The notes below the pieces were generated by a model, which was not told where the DNA came from, searched no databases, and saw only the letters and a program-made list of their open reading frames with translations. Of a stretch of 64,000 bases of DNA, positions 50,901 to 60,266 are shown in pieces. A program made the position numbers and the translations under genes. Position 1 is the first letter of the stretch, and every line of letters starts with the position of its first letter. This DNA is from Hofstenia miamia (Eukaryota; Xenacoelomorpha; Acoela), in assembly GCA_004352715.1 (NCBI GenBank), contig SCFE01000114.1, positions 1,445,233 through 1,509,232 of the forward strand, given 5' to 3'.

Positions 50901-53415
50901 TATTATTTATAGTCTACAATTCTTTCATTAGTTTTTTTCACTCTGAGAAAGGGATATCTCACCACATGTTTGCAGATGACACCCAGATATATATTTCGTG
51001 TGCACGGAAGGATCTGAACTCAGCACTCCGTTCTTAATGGAATACTACCTTATTTAACTCATTTGGTTAATCTATCGTTAATTACTTTCCCTGACTGCTT
51101 GAAGACATCCCTAATTCGACCTATATTGAAGAAAAAGACCTTGGACGTCAGTCAGCACTCTAACTATCGACCAGTAGCAAACCTATCATTTCTTTCTAAA
51201 TTAATTGAAAAATCTGCAGCGAAACAATTCATTCCATTTTTAGAATCAAATAGATTGCTTCCAAAATATCAATCTGGTTACAGGACTAACCGATCTGTGG
51301 AATCTGCTCTTCTTCGAGGCAAAAATGACATTCTTCTCACACTTGACCGAGGCGACTGTATCGTCTTGTCTTTATTAGACCAGACAGCTGCTTTTGACAC
51401 TATTAGTCATGTACTATTATTAAGGATACTCCAAAAAATTGGAATAAATGGTTCAGTACTTAACTGGTTTAAAACATACTTATTCAATCGGAGACAATAT
51501 GTTCAAGTTGGAAATGAATGCTCTAGTACAGAACTTATCTCATGCGGGGTACCCCAGGGCTCAGTACTTGGCCCTATATTATTTATAGTCTACAATTCTT
51601 TCATTAGTTTTNTAAAAGAGCATGATAGTATTGACCCCCCATTAGAAACCTTGGCTGTATTTTTGATAAAAATCTTTCAATGAGACCACAGGTAAATTCA
51701 ATTATCACCTCCACAAATTATGTTCTTAGAAATATTAAGAAAATTCGCAAATATCTGTGTATATCGAATCTGAAGAATATTCTGNNNNNNNNNNNNNNNN
51801 NNNNNNNNNNNNNNNNNNNNNNNNNNNNNNNNNNNNNNNNNNNNNNNNNNNNNNNNNNNNNNNNNNNNNNNNNNNNNNNNNNNNNNNNNNNNNNNNNNNN
51901 NNNNNNNNNNNNNNNNNNNNNNNNNNNNNNNNNNNNNNNNNNNNNNNNNNNNNNNNNNNNNNNNNNNNNNNNNNNNNNNNNNNNNNNNNNNNNNNNNNNN
52001 NNNNNNNNNNNNNNNNNNNNNNNNNNNNNNNNNNNNNNNNNNNNNNNNNNNNNNNNNNNNNNNNNNNNNNNNNNNNNNNNNNNNNNNNNNNNNNNNNNNN
52101 NNNNNNNNNNNNNNNNNNNNNNNNNNNNNNNNNNNNNNNNNNNNNNNNNNNNNNNNNNNNNNNNNNNNNNNNNNNNNNNNNNNNNNNNNNNNNNNNNNNN
52201 NNNNNNNNNNNNNNNNNNNNNNNNNNNNNNNNNNNNNNNNNNNNNNNNNNNNNNNNNNNNNNNNNNNNNNNNNNNNNNNNNNNNNNNNNNNNNNNNNNNN
52301 NNNNNNNNNNNNNNNNNNNNNNNNNNNNNNNNNNNNNNNNNNNNNNNNNNNNNNNNNNNNNNNNNNNNNNNNNNNNNNNNNNNNNNNNNNNNNNNNNNNN
52401 NNNNNNNNNNNNNNNNNNNNNNNNNNNNNNNNNNNNNNNNNNNNNNNNNNNNNNNNNNNNNNNNNNNNNNNNNNNNNNNNNNNATATATATATATATATA
52501 TATATATTCATTTTGCAACTATAATAGGAATTCTGCCAATTTTGTAATTTAAAATTTTGGGATTTTTGGATATATTAACCCAGAAAGTAAGAAAATTCAA
52601 CAATTTCATTTGGTTTTTTTTATTTTATCCCTACTTATAATCGTGATTTAGTAGTATCTTAATGCGCTTTAAAACGAGGCCACTCAAAACATTGTGTGCT
52701 TAAAATCAAAATTTCAACCTTAATGATTTCACAAGATGCTAGCTATAGTTACAATTTCATCACTGTCATATACAATAGGTTTACTGAAATTTAAAATATA
52801 AAGGCAACCTTCACACCCATCATTGATGTTTTCGTAGCCATCAAAGCAATTACAACTAAATGATCCATCTACGTTCACACAATCCCCACCTGGACCACAA
52901 GGTGACATAGGAATGCATTCATCAACATCTAAACTTATTACTATTGAATATCATTCTCTTTAAATGTGGAGTTCTATAAAGATGCATTTTGTATTGCTCA
53001 ATTAAAATGAAATTCTCTGATTTATTTTTAATAAATATTCATTTTGGGATTTTGAGATTCTGCACAAGGCAACAACCTATATGATTCATAGATTCATATG
53101 AATATGAATACAATTTTTTCCATTAAAGTTTTGCGATTTGCTTTGAAGTGCGTTTTTTTTTGTACTTTTATATTGTAAGGCAACAGCTTTAGATTTTAGT
53201 GGATTGTTTTTATTGATATAGGACTTACATCAGGAAATTCAATTACACTCCATTCCCTAATCAATTTCAAAGCATACCTAAGCAAGTAGTTTGATCTTGG
53301 AGGTAGTAGCCACTGTTGCAGTGACATTCAAATGATCCCAAAGTGTTCACACAATTGCCATTTGCTCCACATGTACTTCCCTCATCGCATTCATTTATAT
53401 CTATGAAATATGGAC

Positions 53416-53454
<39 letters not shown>

Positions 53455-56143
53455 GTATGTATATATGAATATATGTATATATATGTATATATGTATATAT
53501 GTATATATGTATGTATATACAAATGGTCAAAAATTTTAACATTAATAAATTAGAAATCTACACAAAGGCTGAAAAAATCCGACATATTGCATAAGATAGA
53601 TAAGTTGTGATCGCGGATGATATATGAACTATTTGATTCTGAGTGGTTGAGGTTAAGCAATGGGTGCAAAATCTTTCTAAAAAAGTTAAATCATTTCAAG
53701 TGCACACCACTGACTGGAGGAAAATTAAATTGATTTGTTGAAATACGTGTTTTGAATGCTCTAAATTTATTGCTGTTTTACAATTTGAATATATGCACTA
53801 CAACAATGGCGAATTTCTAGAGGGCGTGGCAGGAGCACGCTTCCCCCTAAGCTGCAAATTCGAAGAAATACATTGATTACATTTAGTAAATTCAATTAAT
53901 TTCCTCGCATTATGTAGCTTTCACAAGATTTTAAAACACGTGTGTTTAAACATGATTAAAAATAAATAACTTCAAAATGGATAGTACATGTACACATTTC
54001 AGGTTCGTGGAGAATTTTACACTCCTAAATATTGTGTGGACTCTTGAACACCATTTGAAACTGTCCAATGGACTGTTAACACCCGCAATGCAGTACATCT
54101 TAAAAATAGAGCAGTACATGTTTTATGTTCAATGGAATTCTAATTAGAGTTCATTGGGTGAAAAAGTTCTTCGGTGGCGGGAGAGGGATGAATTAATTGT
54201 GACTCCACAGGTATCTAACTCAGTTCCATTCATTCTTGGAGATGGCTATGTTCTTGCAAGTTTTCGCCAAGATAAATTAAAGAAGTTTTCAAGAACCTTT
54301 CAAGATTTTTAAAATGTTATTGATTTTGGATCTTGTCTGTCAAAATGTTGCCATTTTGTGAAAATTTATATAGAAAGATTTTTTTCAGTTGAAAGCATTT
54401 TATTAATTTTTGCAACACAATATTCCAGCGCTTTACGAGGAACACATGATATAATATCAAATTTATCTCCGATAAAATTTGTGTCGCATTTTATTATAAA
54501 TTTTATAATTTCCCTAAATACCCAAAGTGCTTACAGTTCTTTGCAATTTAAACGAATAACAATAATGTTTTATAAAAATACTTTATGAAAAACACTTTCA
54601 ATTGAGTTCCAAAACTTGTTATGAATTATTAATATTTCTTTGAAAAGTAATAGTTCTACTTCTAATAGCGTTCCCTTAAGAGATTTAATAAATTATTATG
54701 CAATATAATATTAATATATTTATATATATATATATATTAATATTTCTGGTGAGAGCGTAAATTAGAATATTAAACTTTCATCTGATTCTCTATAGAGTTC
54801 AACATCTAAATATTCAGAAATAATACAAATTATTAATTTCTGTACACTGTTTACAAGTTGAGGTAAAAAATGCTTTCTCGAATTTTTCTTAAGCTCTTCA
54901 TTCTGTTGCATTCTTGAAGTTCGTGCATCATGTTGCAGTGCATATTTTTGTTTAAGGCTGTTTAATTATCATGCAGTTGATGTATGCACTTCCAAGTAAT
55001 ACTGTCAATAAAGGCACTAATATTTTCCATGTATGTTTTCATATCTCTAGGTAGTTTACATGCCATTCCTATACTTTTGTCTATACTTGTTTGTAACCTG
55101 TTGAAATAGTTATAATAATGCATTGAAAATTGTCTTATCTTGATAGCACAGTAGACATCAAAACCAGTCTGTCACTACGATCTACGACAGTTCAATTTTC
55201 CACAATGAATTTGTGGATATACTAATTTTCCAAATCACTCTGGATCACTTGTATTTTACGTATTGAGCTTACAATTAATATATAAATCTAATTAGACAAC
55301 TTAAGTTTTTGTCAAAACTTAGTTTTTCTAATACATTGCAGTAGTTATCCAAGAATATCTATAAATGCAATACTTGAAGTTCTTATTGATACAAAAGTTT
55401 TTAAAAAATACAAAAAAAATAATCTTTTTAAAGGAGTTTTATAATAAATATGAATAATCAAATGCATATTTGTGTGTATTTTTGGTCGAAATAAATGCAA
55501 CTTTCAAAATAAATTTAATGATTACTAAATTGATTTTTGGTGTGTATAGTTGTAAGTTTACGTTGTAATTATGTTAAAACGCGGCAATCTCAAACAATTG
55601 CATTGAATAGTGACTTTTAAGACAAAAATGAATTTCACTTACCTGTGCATTTTCCATTTCCCAATTCTTCAAATCCTGATGCACATGCGCACACAGATGC
55701 ATTTCCATTATCGACACAAGCATAGCTTTCTTTGCAAAAATATGGATCAATGGAGCAATCCCAATGAACTGAAATTTAACAAGTTTGTAACTATTATACA
55801 ATGGTAACCATTTTAGCAATCTTAAATGCTGATTTTAAAAATCGACCATGATGTTGTCTGCCCAACACTTGCTTTTCCGTTTTATGCGATCATTTAAAAT
55901 TTTCTTCATTACAGGTTTAGTTTAAATTTAATGTATAATTAGCAAAATTAAATAAAATTATGCTTAAAATAATTGCAATCGCCATAAAGTGTTTCAATGC
56001 TGCTGTGTTTGTCTCTTTTTTCTCCAGTATTTATATTCATTGAAAGTATTGTCTAGAAAGTAATGATAACTGGTTTTATTTCAAGGAACAGCATATGAGC
56101 AGATAAATTTAATTGATGGGTAAAGCAAAAATTGGAACTTTTT

Positions 56144-56183
<40 letters not shown>

Positions 56184-58466
56184 ACATGAAATTCATTATT
56201 CAAAGTTTTTTCAATAGACCACAAAAAATAATCTAATATCAATACAAAGTTATTTCCAAAATTATGGAAAACTTCCTATATTTTTCCTTTACACAAACGT
56301 GGACCAAAAATATAATTAGAAATTATCGTCCGATCTAAAGCTGTCTTTATTGTGGGCAAAAGAAAACAGAATGGAATTTAACTTTGATATATTTTAACTA
56401 TTTACCATTATGTCTCCAGAAACTACTATTTAGCTAAGTATTGATGTAAGATTGATTGCTTCATCTTTTGTTAAAGATCTTGGCATTACGATCTTGGAGT
56501 ATACATATATCAAAGAAATTGAAATCAGGTAACAAGTCTTTTATTTCTATCATAAGAACTATAACATTTAATACTAACTTCAAAATAAAAAAGAATCTCT
56601 ATAATTCATTTAATTCATTTAACCAGTCCTTCTTTATGGTTCCCCAATTTGGTATGTAAATAAGAGTGATATAAATAGTTTAGCAACATTTCAAAGATAA
56701 TCTTGTTCTAGTTTAATATTAGCAACATTTAGAAAATTACATGCTCTTGTTTAATTCTATCAAATATTTTGCTAACCTCAACTTTTTGATCTTTTTCTTT
56801 TTAATAAGCTCTTAAACAATAAATTTGATTTTAAAATCTATAACTTTGTATACTTTAAGACTGTGCGTCGTTTAAATTTAAGAAGTTCAAATCACATTAT
56901 CCTTGAAAGCAAAATTTGTAAAAAATCGAAGACATTTCAATGTTTTTCCATCGAGTGGTTTCACTAGCAAATTTCATTCATTTGAAAACCTCAATTAATA
57001 TTCTTAGTGCACCAAAAGATGTAAATTGCAAATTAAAAGACTTTTTTTGGTAGTCTTTCAAAACAAATTATACTATTGAAGATCCTTGCACCCATTATAT
57101 CGTCTGCCCTTGTAATAGATATCCCTCAAAACTAGGATTAAACGTTTATTAATGCAGTCTAATATATTTTTAAGATAAATTTTTGCTTAAAAAAAATCTT
57201 TTAATAATAAAGATTTTATTGCAAAATTGGTATTTAATGAATTTCTGAATTGCAAAGAGAATATGTCGTCAACGTTTAATGCTGTTCCCTCACGAGTAGA
57301 GCCCGACGCCGGTAATAAATTCATCGGCGGCAGCAAAGCTAGCAAAATCCATCGGCGGCGGTGGCGCCACCGGCGTATACCACGTATGCTAAAAATGATT
57401 AAATTTGATTAAAAAATTGCCTGAATAGGCTTATGCCGTGTCTACAGGCCCACTCACCGAGTGCACATGCATGAAGCTACAGTTACGGTGTGTATATAGG
57501 CCTATATAAACCTAACATTTTTGTGTATATCAATTTTTTCAGTCAGTCACGTCACTCTCATAACATTCTGTTATGAAAAGTCCTACTTAAATTAAATCAC
57601 AATATGAACGTTGTGCGCCGATGGAAATCATCGGCGTCGGCGGCGCCCAGTTCATCAGCGGCGGCGGCGGCTCCGCCGGCGTGGCGTCGGGCTNGCCCAC
57701 TCACCGAGTGCACATGCATGAAGCTACAGTTACAGTGTGTATATAGGCCTATATAAACCTAACATTTTTGTGTATATCAATTTTTTCAGTCAGTCACGTC
57801 ACTCTCATAATATTCTGTTATGAAAAGTCCTACTTAAATTAAATCACAATATGAACGTTGTATGCTAAAAATGATAAAATTTGATTAAAAAATTGACTGA
57901 ATAGGCTTATACCGTATCTAACAGGCCCACTCACCGAGTGCACATGCATGAAGCTACAGTTACAGTGTGTATATAGGCCTATATAAACCTAACATTTTTG
58001 TTTATATCAATTTTTTCAGTCAGTCACGTCACTCTCATAACATTCTGTTATGAAAAGTCCTACTTAAATTAAATCACAATATGAACGTTGTATGTTGATG
58101 GAAATCATCGGCGGCGGCAGCCCTGCTCTAATATACAATATACTATTATCTGATTGGAATATTAAGTTGCTATAAAAAGTTACCTTTGTTTTCTAGAAAA
58201 CAAAAAACTGAATGTGACAAACTTAGCGATGGTCCATCTTTATTAATATCGAAACCCATGCATAAGCTTTGTTTTGCATCCCATGTGGCCATTTTGCAAA
58301 CCTTTGAAGCATCGCATTCATGCAGACAGTAATACAAATTTTGACTAATATGCATAAATTCTGGATTTGCTCTTAGCTTACAAAATCGTTGGTTGGTAAT
58401 ATATGTTGAACATTTTGATGAATAAATCGAACTGTATATAACACATATCATCAAAAACAACATCAT
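40614..58466 (-). CDS. Gene B: secreted PAN-like / seven-EGF / AbfB-like domain protein (9 exons, 514 aa)
   Basis: Spliced model on the minus strand: 58466-58184, 55768-55643, 53400-53278, 52928-52809, 46175-46056, 45608-45489, 45282-45163, 42108-41989, 41026-40614. These sum to 1545 nt in one frame to TAA, 514 aa. All introns are GT-AG and phase 1. Domains: signal peptide and PAN/apple-like domain (1-94), non-calcium EGF (95-136), five complete calcium-binding EGFs (137-337), a five-cysteine EGF (338-377) and the AbfB/beta-trefoil-like C-terminal domain (378-514). No membrane segment is seen. Versus gene A it has five additional EGF exons in the middle. The intron between EGF3 and EGF4 is swollen by a LINE, hAT debris and a 699-base gap, so further EGF exons hidden there cannot be excluded. 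Function is not known; a secreted glycan- or protein-binding matrix or recognition role is inference. Confidence 0.8.
41093..41406. repeat. (TA)n microsatellite with internal 272-base gap
   Basis: (TA)n at 41093-41119 and 41392-41406 flank N at 41120-41391, inside the last intron of gene B. Confidence 0.9.
41913..41947. repeat. (TA)n microsatellite
   Basis: TA run in the last intron of gene B, about 40 bases past the donor of the EGF7 exon. Confidence 0.85.
41989..42108 (-). CDS. Gene B exon 8 (EGF7): calcium-type EGF with five cysteines
   Basis: (G)DIDECILSEYPC then CANNPGSFACHC and NHSIELN; no sixth cysteine before the donor TCAAG|GTAATT. Equivalent to gene A exon 3, with which it shares GSFACHCNHSIELN except for the residue run before it. 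Confidence 0.85.
44929..45132 (-). repeat. Diverged inverted repeat, right arm (within gene B intron)
   Basis: Read on the minus strand, this matches 46757-46966 on the plus strand. Shared words, in order: AACTCTA-AG-GCC, GCCATCTGTCGA, CCAAACAAG, ACTTAAATATAT/ACTCAAATATAT, GACTTCTTAAGTTA, TAATCATTTA and TGTATTTCAATC. The arm begins about 30 bases past the EGF6 exon donor. Confidence 0.65.
45163..45282 (-). CDS. Gene B exon 7 (EGF6): calcium-binding EGF
   Basis: (G)DIDECLDGSVCGENGHC, then LNDIGSFHCEC, GFELIDDNC; six cysteines. The Asn hydroxylation consensus C-L-N-x4-F-x-C-x-C is intact. Acceptor CATTTTAG, donor TCAAG|GTAATT. Closest to the EGF4 exon (GHCLN and ELIDD shared). Confidence 0.85.
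45489..45608 (-). CDS. Gene B exon 6 (EGF5): calcium-binding EGF
   Basis: (G)DIDECEDLSSCGVDGEC, YNEMGSFYCVC, GYEDIGDYC; six cysteines, hydroxylation consensus present. Acceptor TATCTTTTAG, donor TCAGG|GTAATT. Introns on either side are the short ones of the gene (447 and 206 bases). Confidence 0.85.
46056..46175 (-). CDS. Gene B exon 5 (EGF4): calcium-binding EGF
   Basis: (G)DIDECIENDACGFNGHC, LNNAGSFDCDC, GYELIDDIC; six cysteines and hydroxylation consensus. Acceptor ACATATTTAG, donor TGAAG|GTAAAT. Confidence 0.85.
46757..46966 (+). repeat. Diverged inverted repeat, left arm (within gene B intron)
   Basis: Partner of 44929-45132 in opposite orientation; begins AACTCTAGAGCGCC. The pair brackets exactly the EGF4, EGF5 and EGF6 exons. 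Confidence 0.65.
47060..47212 (+). pseudogene. hAT transposase C-terminal remnant
   Basis: Plus strand: ADIAKFPLILKVIATSIFSA then KASTVQSERDILGLKINNM, matching the hAT dimerisation motif 'fPlL...A..i....aSsv.SER.fs...'. It ends in a TGA about 10 residues later. It is followed by GGGTCGGGTTCGG-type sequence at about 47290-47310. Confidence 0.6.
48384..48477 (+). repeat. 94-bp direct repeat, copy 1
   Basis: CATCGGTGCTAGTTATTAGT through TAACATTTATTG recurs at 48668-48762 with a handful of changes; period about 284 bases. Confidence 0.8.
48668..48762 (+). repeat. 95-bp direct repeat, copy 2
   Basis: Second copy, sharing GTAAATATGTTGATAAGTAA and the ATTGTATATAA segment. The two copies could be remnant LTRs of a very short element, but no TG...CA ends were seen. 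Confidence 0.75.
49411..49428. repeat. (AT)n microsatellite at LINE 5' edge
   Basis: AT run immediately before the first recognisable LINE codons at about 49438. Confidence 0.8.
49438..51780 (+). pseudogene. CR1-like LINE ORF2: endonuclease tail and reverse transcriptase, partly duplicated
   Basis: Homology begins after (AT)n with QLTSKFIECLDNHLL. After a frameshift near 49500 it continues SATHIGGNIIDLLITKDED and FPDHIPVFF, the end of an AP endonuclease. It stays open to 51036. RT motifs in order: LIRPILKKK, YRPVANLSFLSKLIEK, YQSGYRANRSVESALL, LSLLDQTAAFDTI (motif A, the first Asp read as Leu-Leu-Asp), GVPQGSVLGPILF (motif B) and HMFADDTQIYIS (motif C, FADD). The RT centre then repeats at 51030-51611. 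After a single N at 51612 the post-palm segment resumes: LGCIFDKNLSMRPQVNSI, LRNIKKIRKYL. It ends at the gap. It is antisense to gene B, in the EGF3-EGF4 intron. The palm is intact but the copy as assembled is broken. Confidence 0.85.
51030..51611 (+). repeat. Second, about 3% diverged copy of the LINE RT core
   Basis: Matches 50354-50935 base for base apart from roughly 20 substitutions, with the junction at the shared word GTTCTTAATGG. The FADD box is missing because the copy ends at the N at 51612. Divergence shows two different source molecules, unlike the identical duplications elsewhere in the window. Confidence 0.8.
51785..52507. other. Assembly gap (699 N) with trailing (AT)n
   Basis: N at 51785-52483, then (AT)n to 52507. 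The LINE is cut at the left edge. Confidence 0.95.
52809..52928 (-). CDS. Gene B exon 4 (EGF3): calcium-binding EGF
   Basis: (G)DVDECIPMSPCGPGGDC, VNVDGSFSCNC, GYENINDGC; six cysteines. The donor is TGAAG|GTTGCC, a GT donor weaker than the GTAA type of the other exons. Confidence 0.8.
53278..53400 (-). CDS. Gene B exon 3 (EGF2): calcium-binding EGF
   Basis: (G)DINECDEGSTCGANGNC, VNTLGSFECHC, GYYLQDQTTC; six cysteines, 123 nt. The acceptor ATTTCATAG directly follows a TA/TG microsatellite in the intron (53416-53520), so the polypyrimidine tract is short. Confidence 0.85.
53416..53520. repeat. Compound (TA)n / (TATG)n microsatellite
   Basis: About 105 bases of TA dinucleotides interspersed with TATG units, starting 13 bases upstream (transcript sense) of the EGF2 acceptor. 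Confidence 0.9.
55643..55768 (-). CDS. Gene B exon 2 (EGF1): EGF without calcium signature
   Basis: HWDCSIDPYFCKESYAC, then C-A-C and GKC; six cysteines, 126 nt. Acceptor AAATTTCAG, donor ACAG|GTAAGT. The aromatic position of the hydroxylation motif is replaced (CVDNGNASVCAC), unlike the gene A equivalent. Confidence 0.85.
56146..56178. repeat. (TA)n microsatellite
   Basis: TA run in intron 1 of gene B. Confidence 0.85.
57300..57693. mobile_element. GC-rich inverted-repeat element enclosing one tandem unit
   Basis: Starts AGCCCGACGCC and ends GGCGTCGGGCT, an exact 11-bp inverted repeat. Both ends are followed inward by CGGCGG-rich sequence, including repeated ATCATCGGCGGCGG words. GC content is far above the local background. 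The right end abuts the single N at 57694, so the target duplication cannot be checked. Confidence 0.6.
57380..58091 (+). repeat. Tandem repeat, three copies of a 167-bp core (unit about 230 bp)
   Basis: The core GCCCACTCACCGAGTGCACA through ATATGAACGTTGT occurs at 57448-57614, 57695-57861 and 57925-58091 with only a few changes. The linker ATGCTAAAAATGAT through CTGAATAGGCTTAT precedes copies 1 and 3. Copy 2 starts right after the single N. Each core contains the palindrome TATAGGCCTATA. A GGAAATCATCGGCGGCGG flank closes the array. It lies in intron 1 of gene B, just past exon 1. Confidence 0.8.
58184..58466 (-). CDS. Gene B exon 1: signal peptide and PAN/apple-like domain
   Basis: MMLFLMICVIYSSIYSS is a signal peptide. 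The mature part has cysteines at RFC, YYC, HEC, KVC, SLC and VFC in the PAN/apple pattern, and GFDINKDGPSLSLSHS aligns with gene A. The donor is AAAG|GTAACT. Confidence 0.85.
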
Positions 58467-58498
58467 TCTATTGAATACCTTATGATTTTCTGCTCATT

Positions 58499-58518
58499 GT
58501 TTATAAAGTTATGATTGG
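58499..58518 (-). promoter_or_regulatory. Core promoter of gene B: CCAAT and TATA boxes
   Basis: Minus strand: CCAACCAATCAT (CCAAT core at 58518-58514), 6 bases, then CTTTATAAAC (58508-58499), then 32 bases to the ATG. The TATA position predicts a very short 5' UTR. The GACCAACCAATCAT block is also present above the relic exon (31600-31587). Confidence 0.55.
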
Positions 58519-59040
58519 TTGGTCATCTAGCTGTAGTCTCCACCTGTTGCAATGCCTCTGAATTAATTATTGATACTAAAGTTATTTGAAAATGTCACAT
58601 TATACTCAAAAGAATACTTTAACTTTAAATGCTATTTAAAATATTACTTATTGGAGAATATTTGACGGACTGAATAAAGGTCTTAAGCGTTAAAATAGTC
58701 ACATCTATGCTTCTTTTACAGTAAGGTGCATAAGCATTTTGACAGTAGAAAAAAATCTATTTTCAAAAGTATATTAGGAATTTACTTGTTTACATATTGC
58801 AAAATACTTTTATAGCATCAAGGAACTTATTAATCTTGAAAGACAAGAATATTATTTTAGTAGATATACTTAACCATCACCTTAGAAAAATATGTGTACA
58901 AAAAAAGTATTTGGACTTTTGTTAAGAGTTCTATTAATCTTGCATAATTGCAACAATGAAAACAATTTCTGGTTCCAATAGTAGTCATTGAAAGTATTAT
59001 TGTGTCTGACTTGCTTTGAGTGAGTTTTTAACAAGCAGTG

Positions 59041-59800
59041 ACAATGAGACTCCACAAAATGTCAAAGCTGAAAGAGCTCGTAAATGAAGTAAATGTTTGC
59101 ATCATTTTGTTATGCAAAGAAGAAATAAGCTACAGGGTGATAGCCAAAATTTGAAAGTTAGTACTGTGTTAGTACTGTGGGCTACATTATTTGGAAATGG
59201 AAGATGAGTGGAATGCCTGAAAACAAACAAAGGACAGGTGCACCTTGCAACATTTTGGAAAGAAACTCACAAAAATGCTACATACGGTTAGAAACAACAC
59301 TTATGTGAATAAAATTGAACTTCAGGCTGAACTAGATGTGCTGGAGTGGATGTTTGCAAAAAAACAATAAGCAATGAACTTCACTTGCACATCTAAAGGC
59401 TAGATCTCCTTACAAAATCCCATTGTTGAAAAATATCATCTGAAATCCTAATTAAGCTTCCTCAAGACAATATTACGGCCAGATGAAAGTAAAATCGAGC
59501 GTTTTGGGCATAATAATGCAAGATTTGCCTTGAGAGAAAATGGCATGGCAACTCCCAGAAGAACACCATTCCCACTGTGAAGCATGGAGGGAGGAGCATT
59601 ATGATATGGGCTTGTTTCACTTTCAATAGAACAAGAGAAATGGAAATCATTGACAAGACAATGAATGCATCAAAATATTGCTTGGTTTTGGAGGATAATC
59701 TAATGAAATCTGCTGAAAAACTTCATCTGAATCTGTAATGGGTCTTCCAACAAGACAATGATCCCAAGCACACTGCCAAAATAATAATGTTACGATAATA
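59041..59800 (+). pseudogene. Tc1/mariner-type transposase remnant, truncated at (TA)n
   Basis: Read over several frames. KELVNEV and ISYRVIAKI at the start correspond to the N-terminal helix-turn-helix. RPDESKIERFGHNNARF at about 59480-59530 corresponds to 'vlwSDESkf..fg'. GGRSIMIWACFT follows, in a frame shifted near the GG. WVFQQDNDPKHTAK at about 59739-59780 is the second catalytic block. Sequence homology stops at a (TA)n tract and gap, so the C-terminus with the last acidic residue is missing. Multiple stops. Confidence 0.8.
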
Positions 59801-59817
59801 AAATGGCCTGTGAATGA

Positions 59818-60266
59818 ATATATATATATATATATATATATNNNNNNNNNNNNNNNNNNNNNNNNNNNNNNNNNNNNNNNNNNNNNNNNNNNNNNNNNNN
59901 NNNNNNNNNNNNNNNNNNNNNNNNNNNNNNNNNNNNNNNNNNNNNNNNNNNNNNNNNNNNNNNNNNNNNNNNNNNNNNNNNNNNNNNNNNNNNNNNNNNN
60001 NNNNNNNNNNNNNNNNNNNNNNNNNNNNNNNNNNNNNNNNNNNNNNNNNNNNNNNNNNNNNNNNNNNNNNNNNNNNNNNNNNNNNNNNNNNNNNNNNNNN
60101 NNNNNNNNNNNNNNNNNNNNNNNNNNNNNNNNNNNNNNNNNNNNNNNNNNNNNNNNNNNNNNNNNNNNNNNNNNNNNNNNNNNNNNNNNNNNNNNNNNNN
60201 NNNNNNNNNNNNNNNNNNNNNNNNNNNNNNNNNNNNNNTATATATATATATATATATATATATATT
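59818..60266. repeat. (TA)n microsatellite with internal 397-base gap
   Basis: (TA)n at 59818-59841 and 60239-60266 flank N at 59842-60238. Confidence 0.9.
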
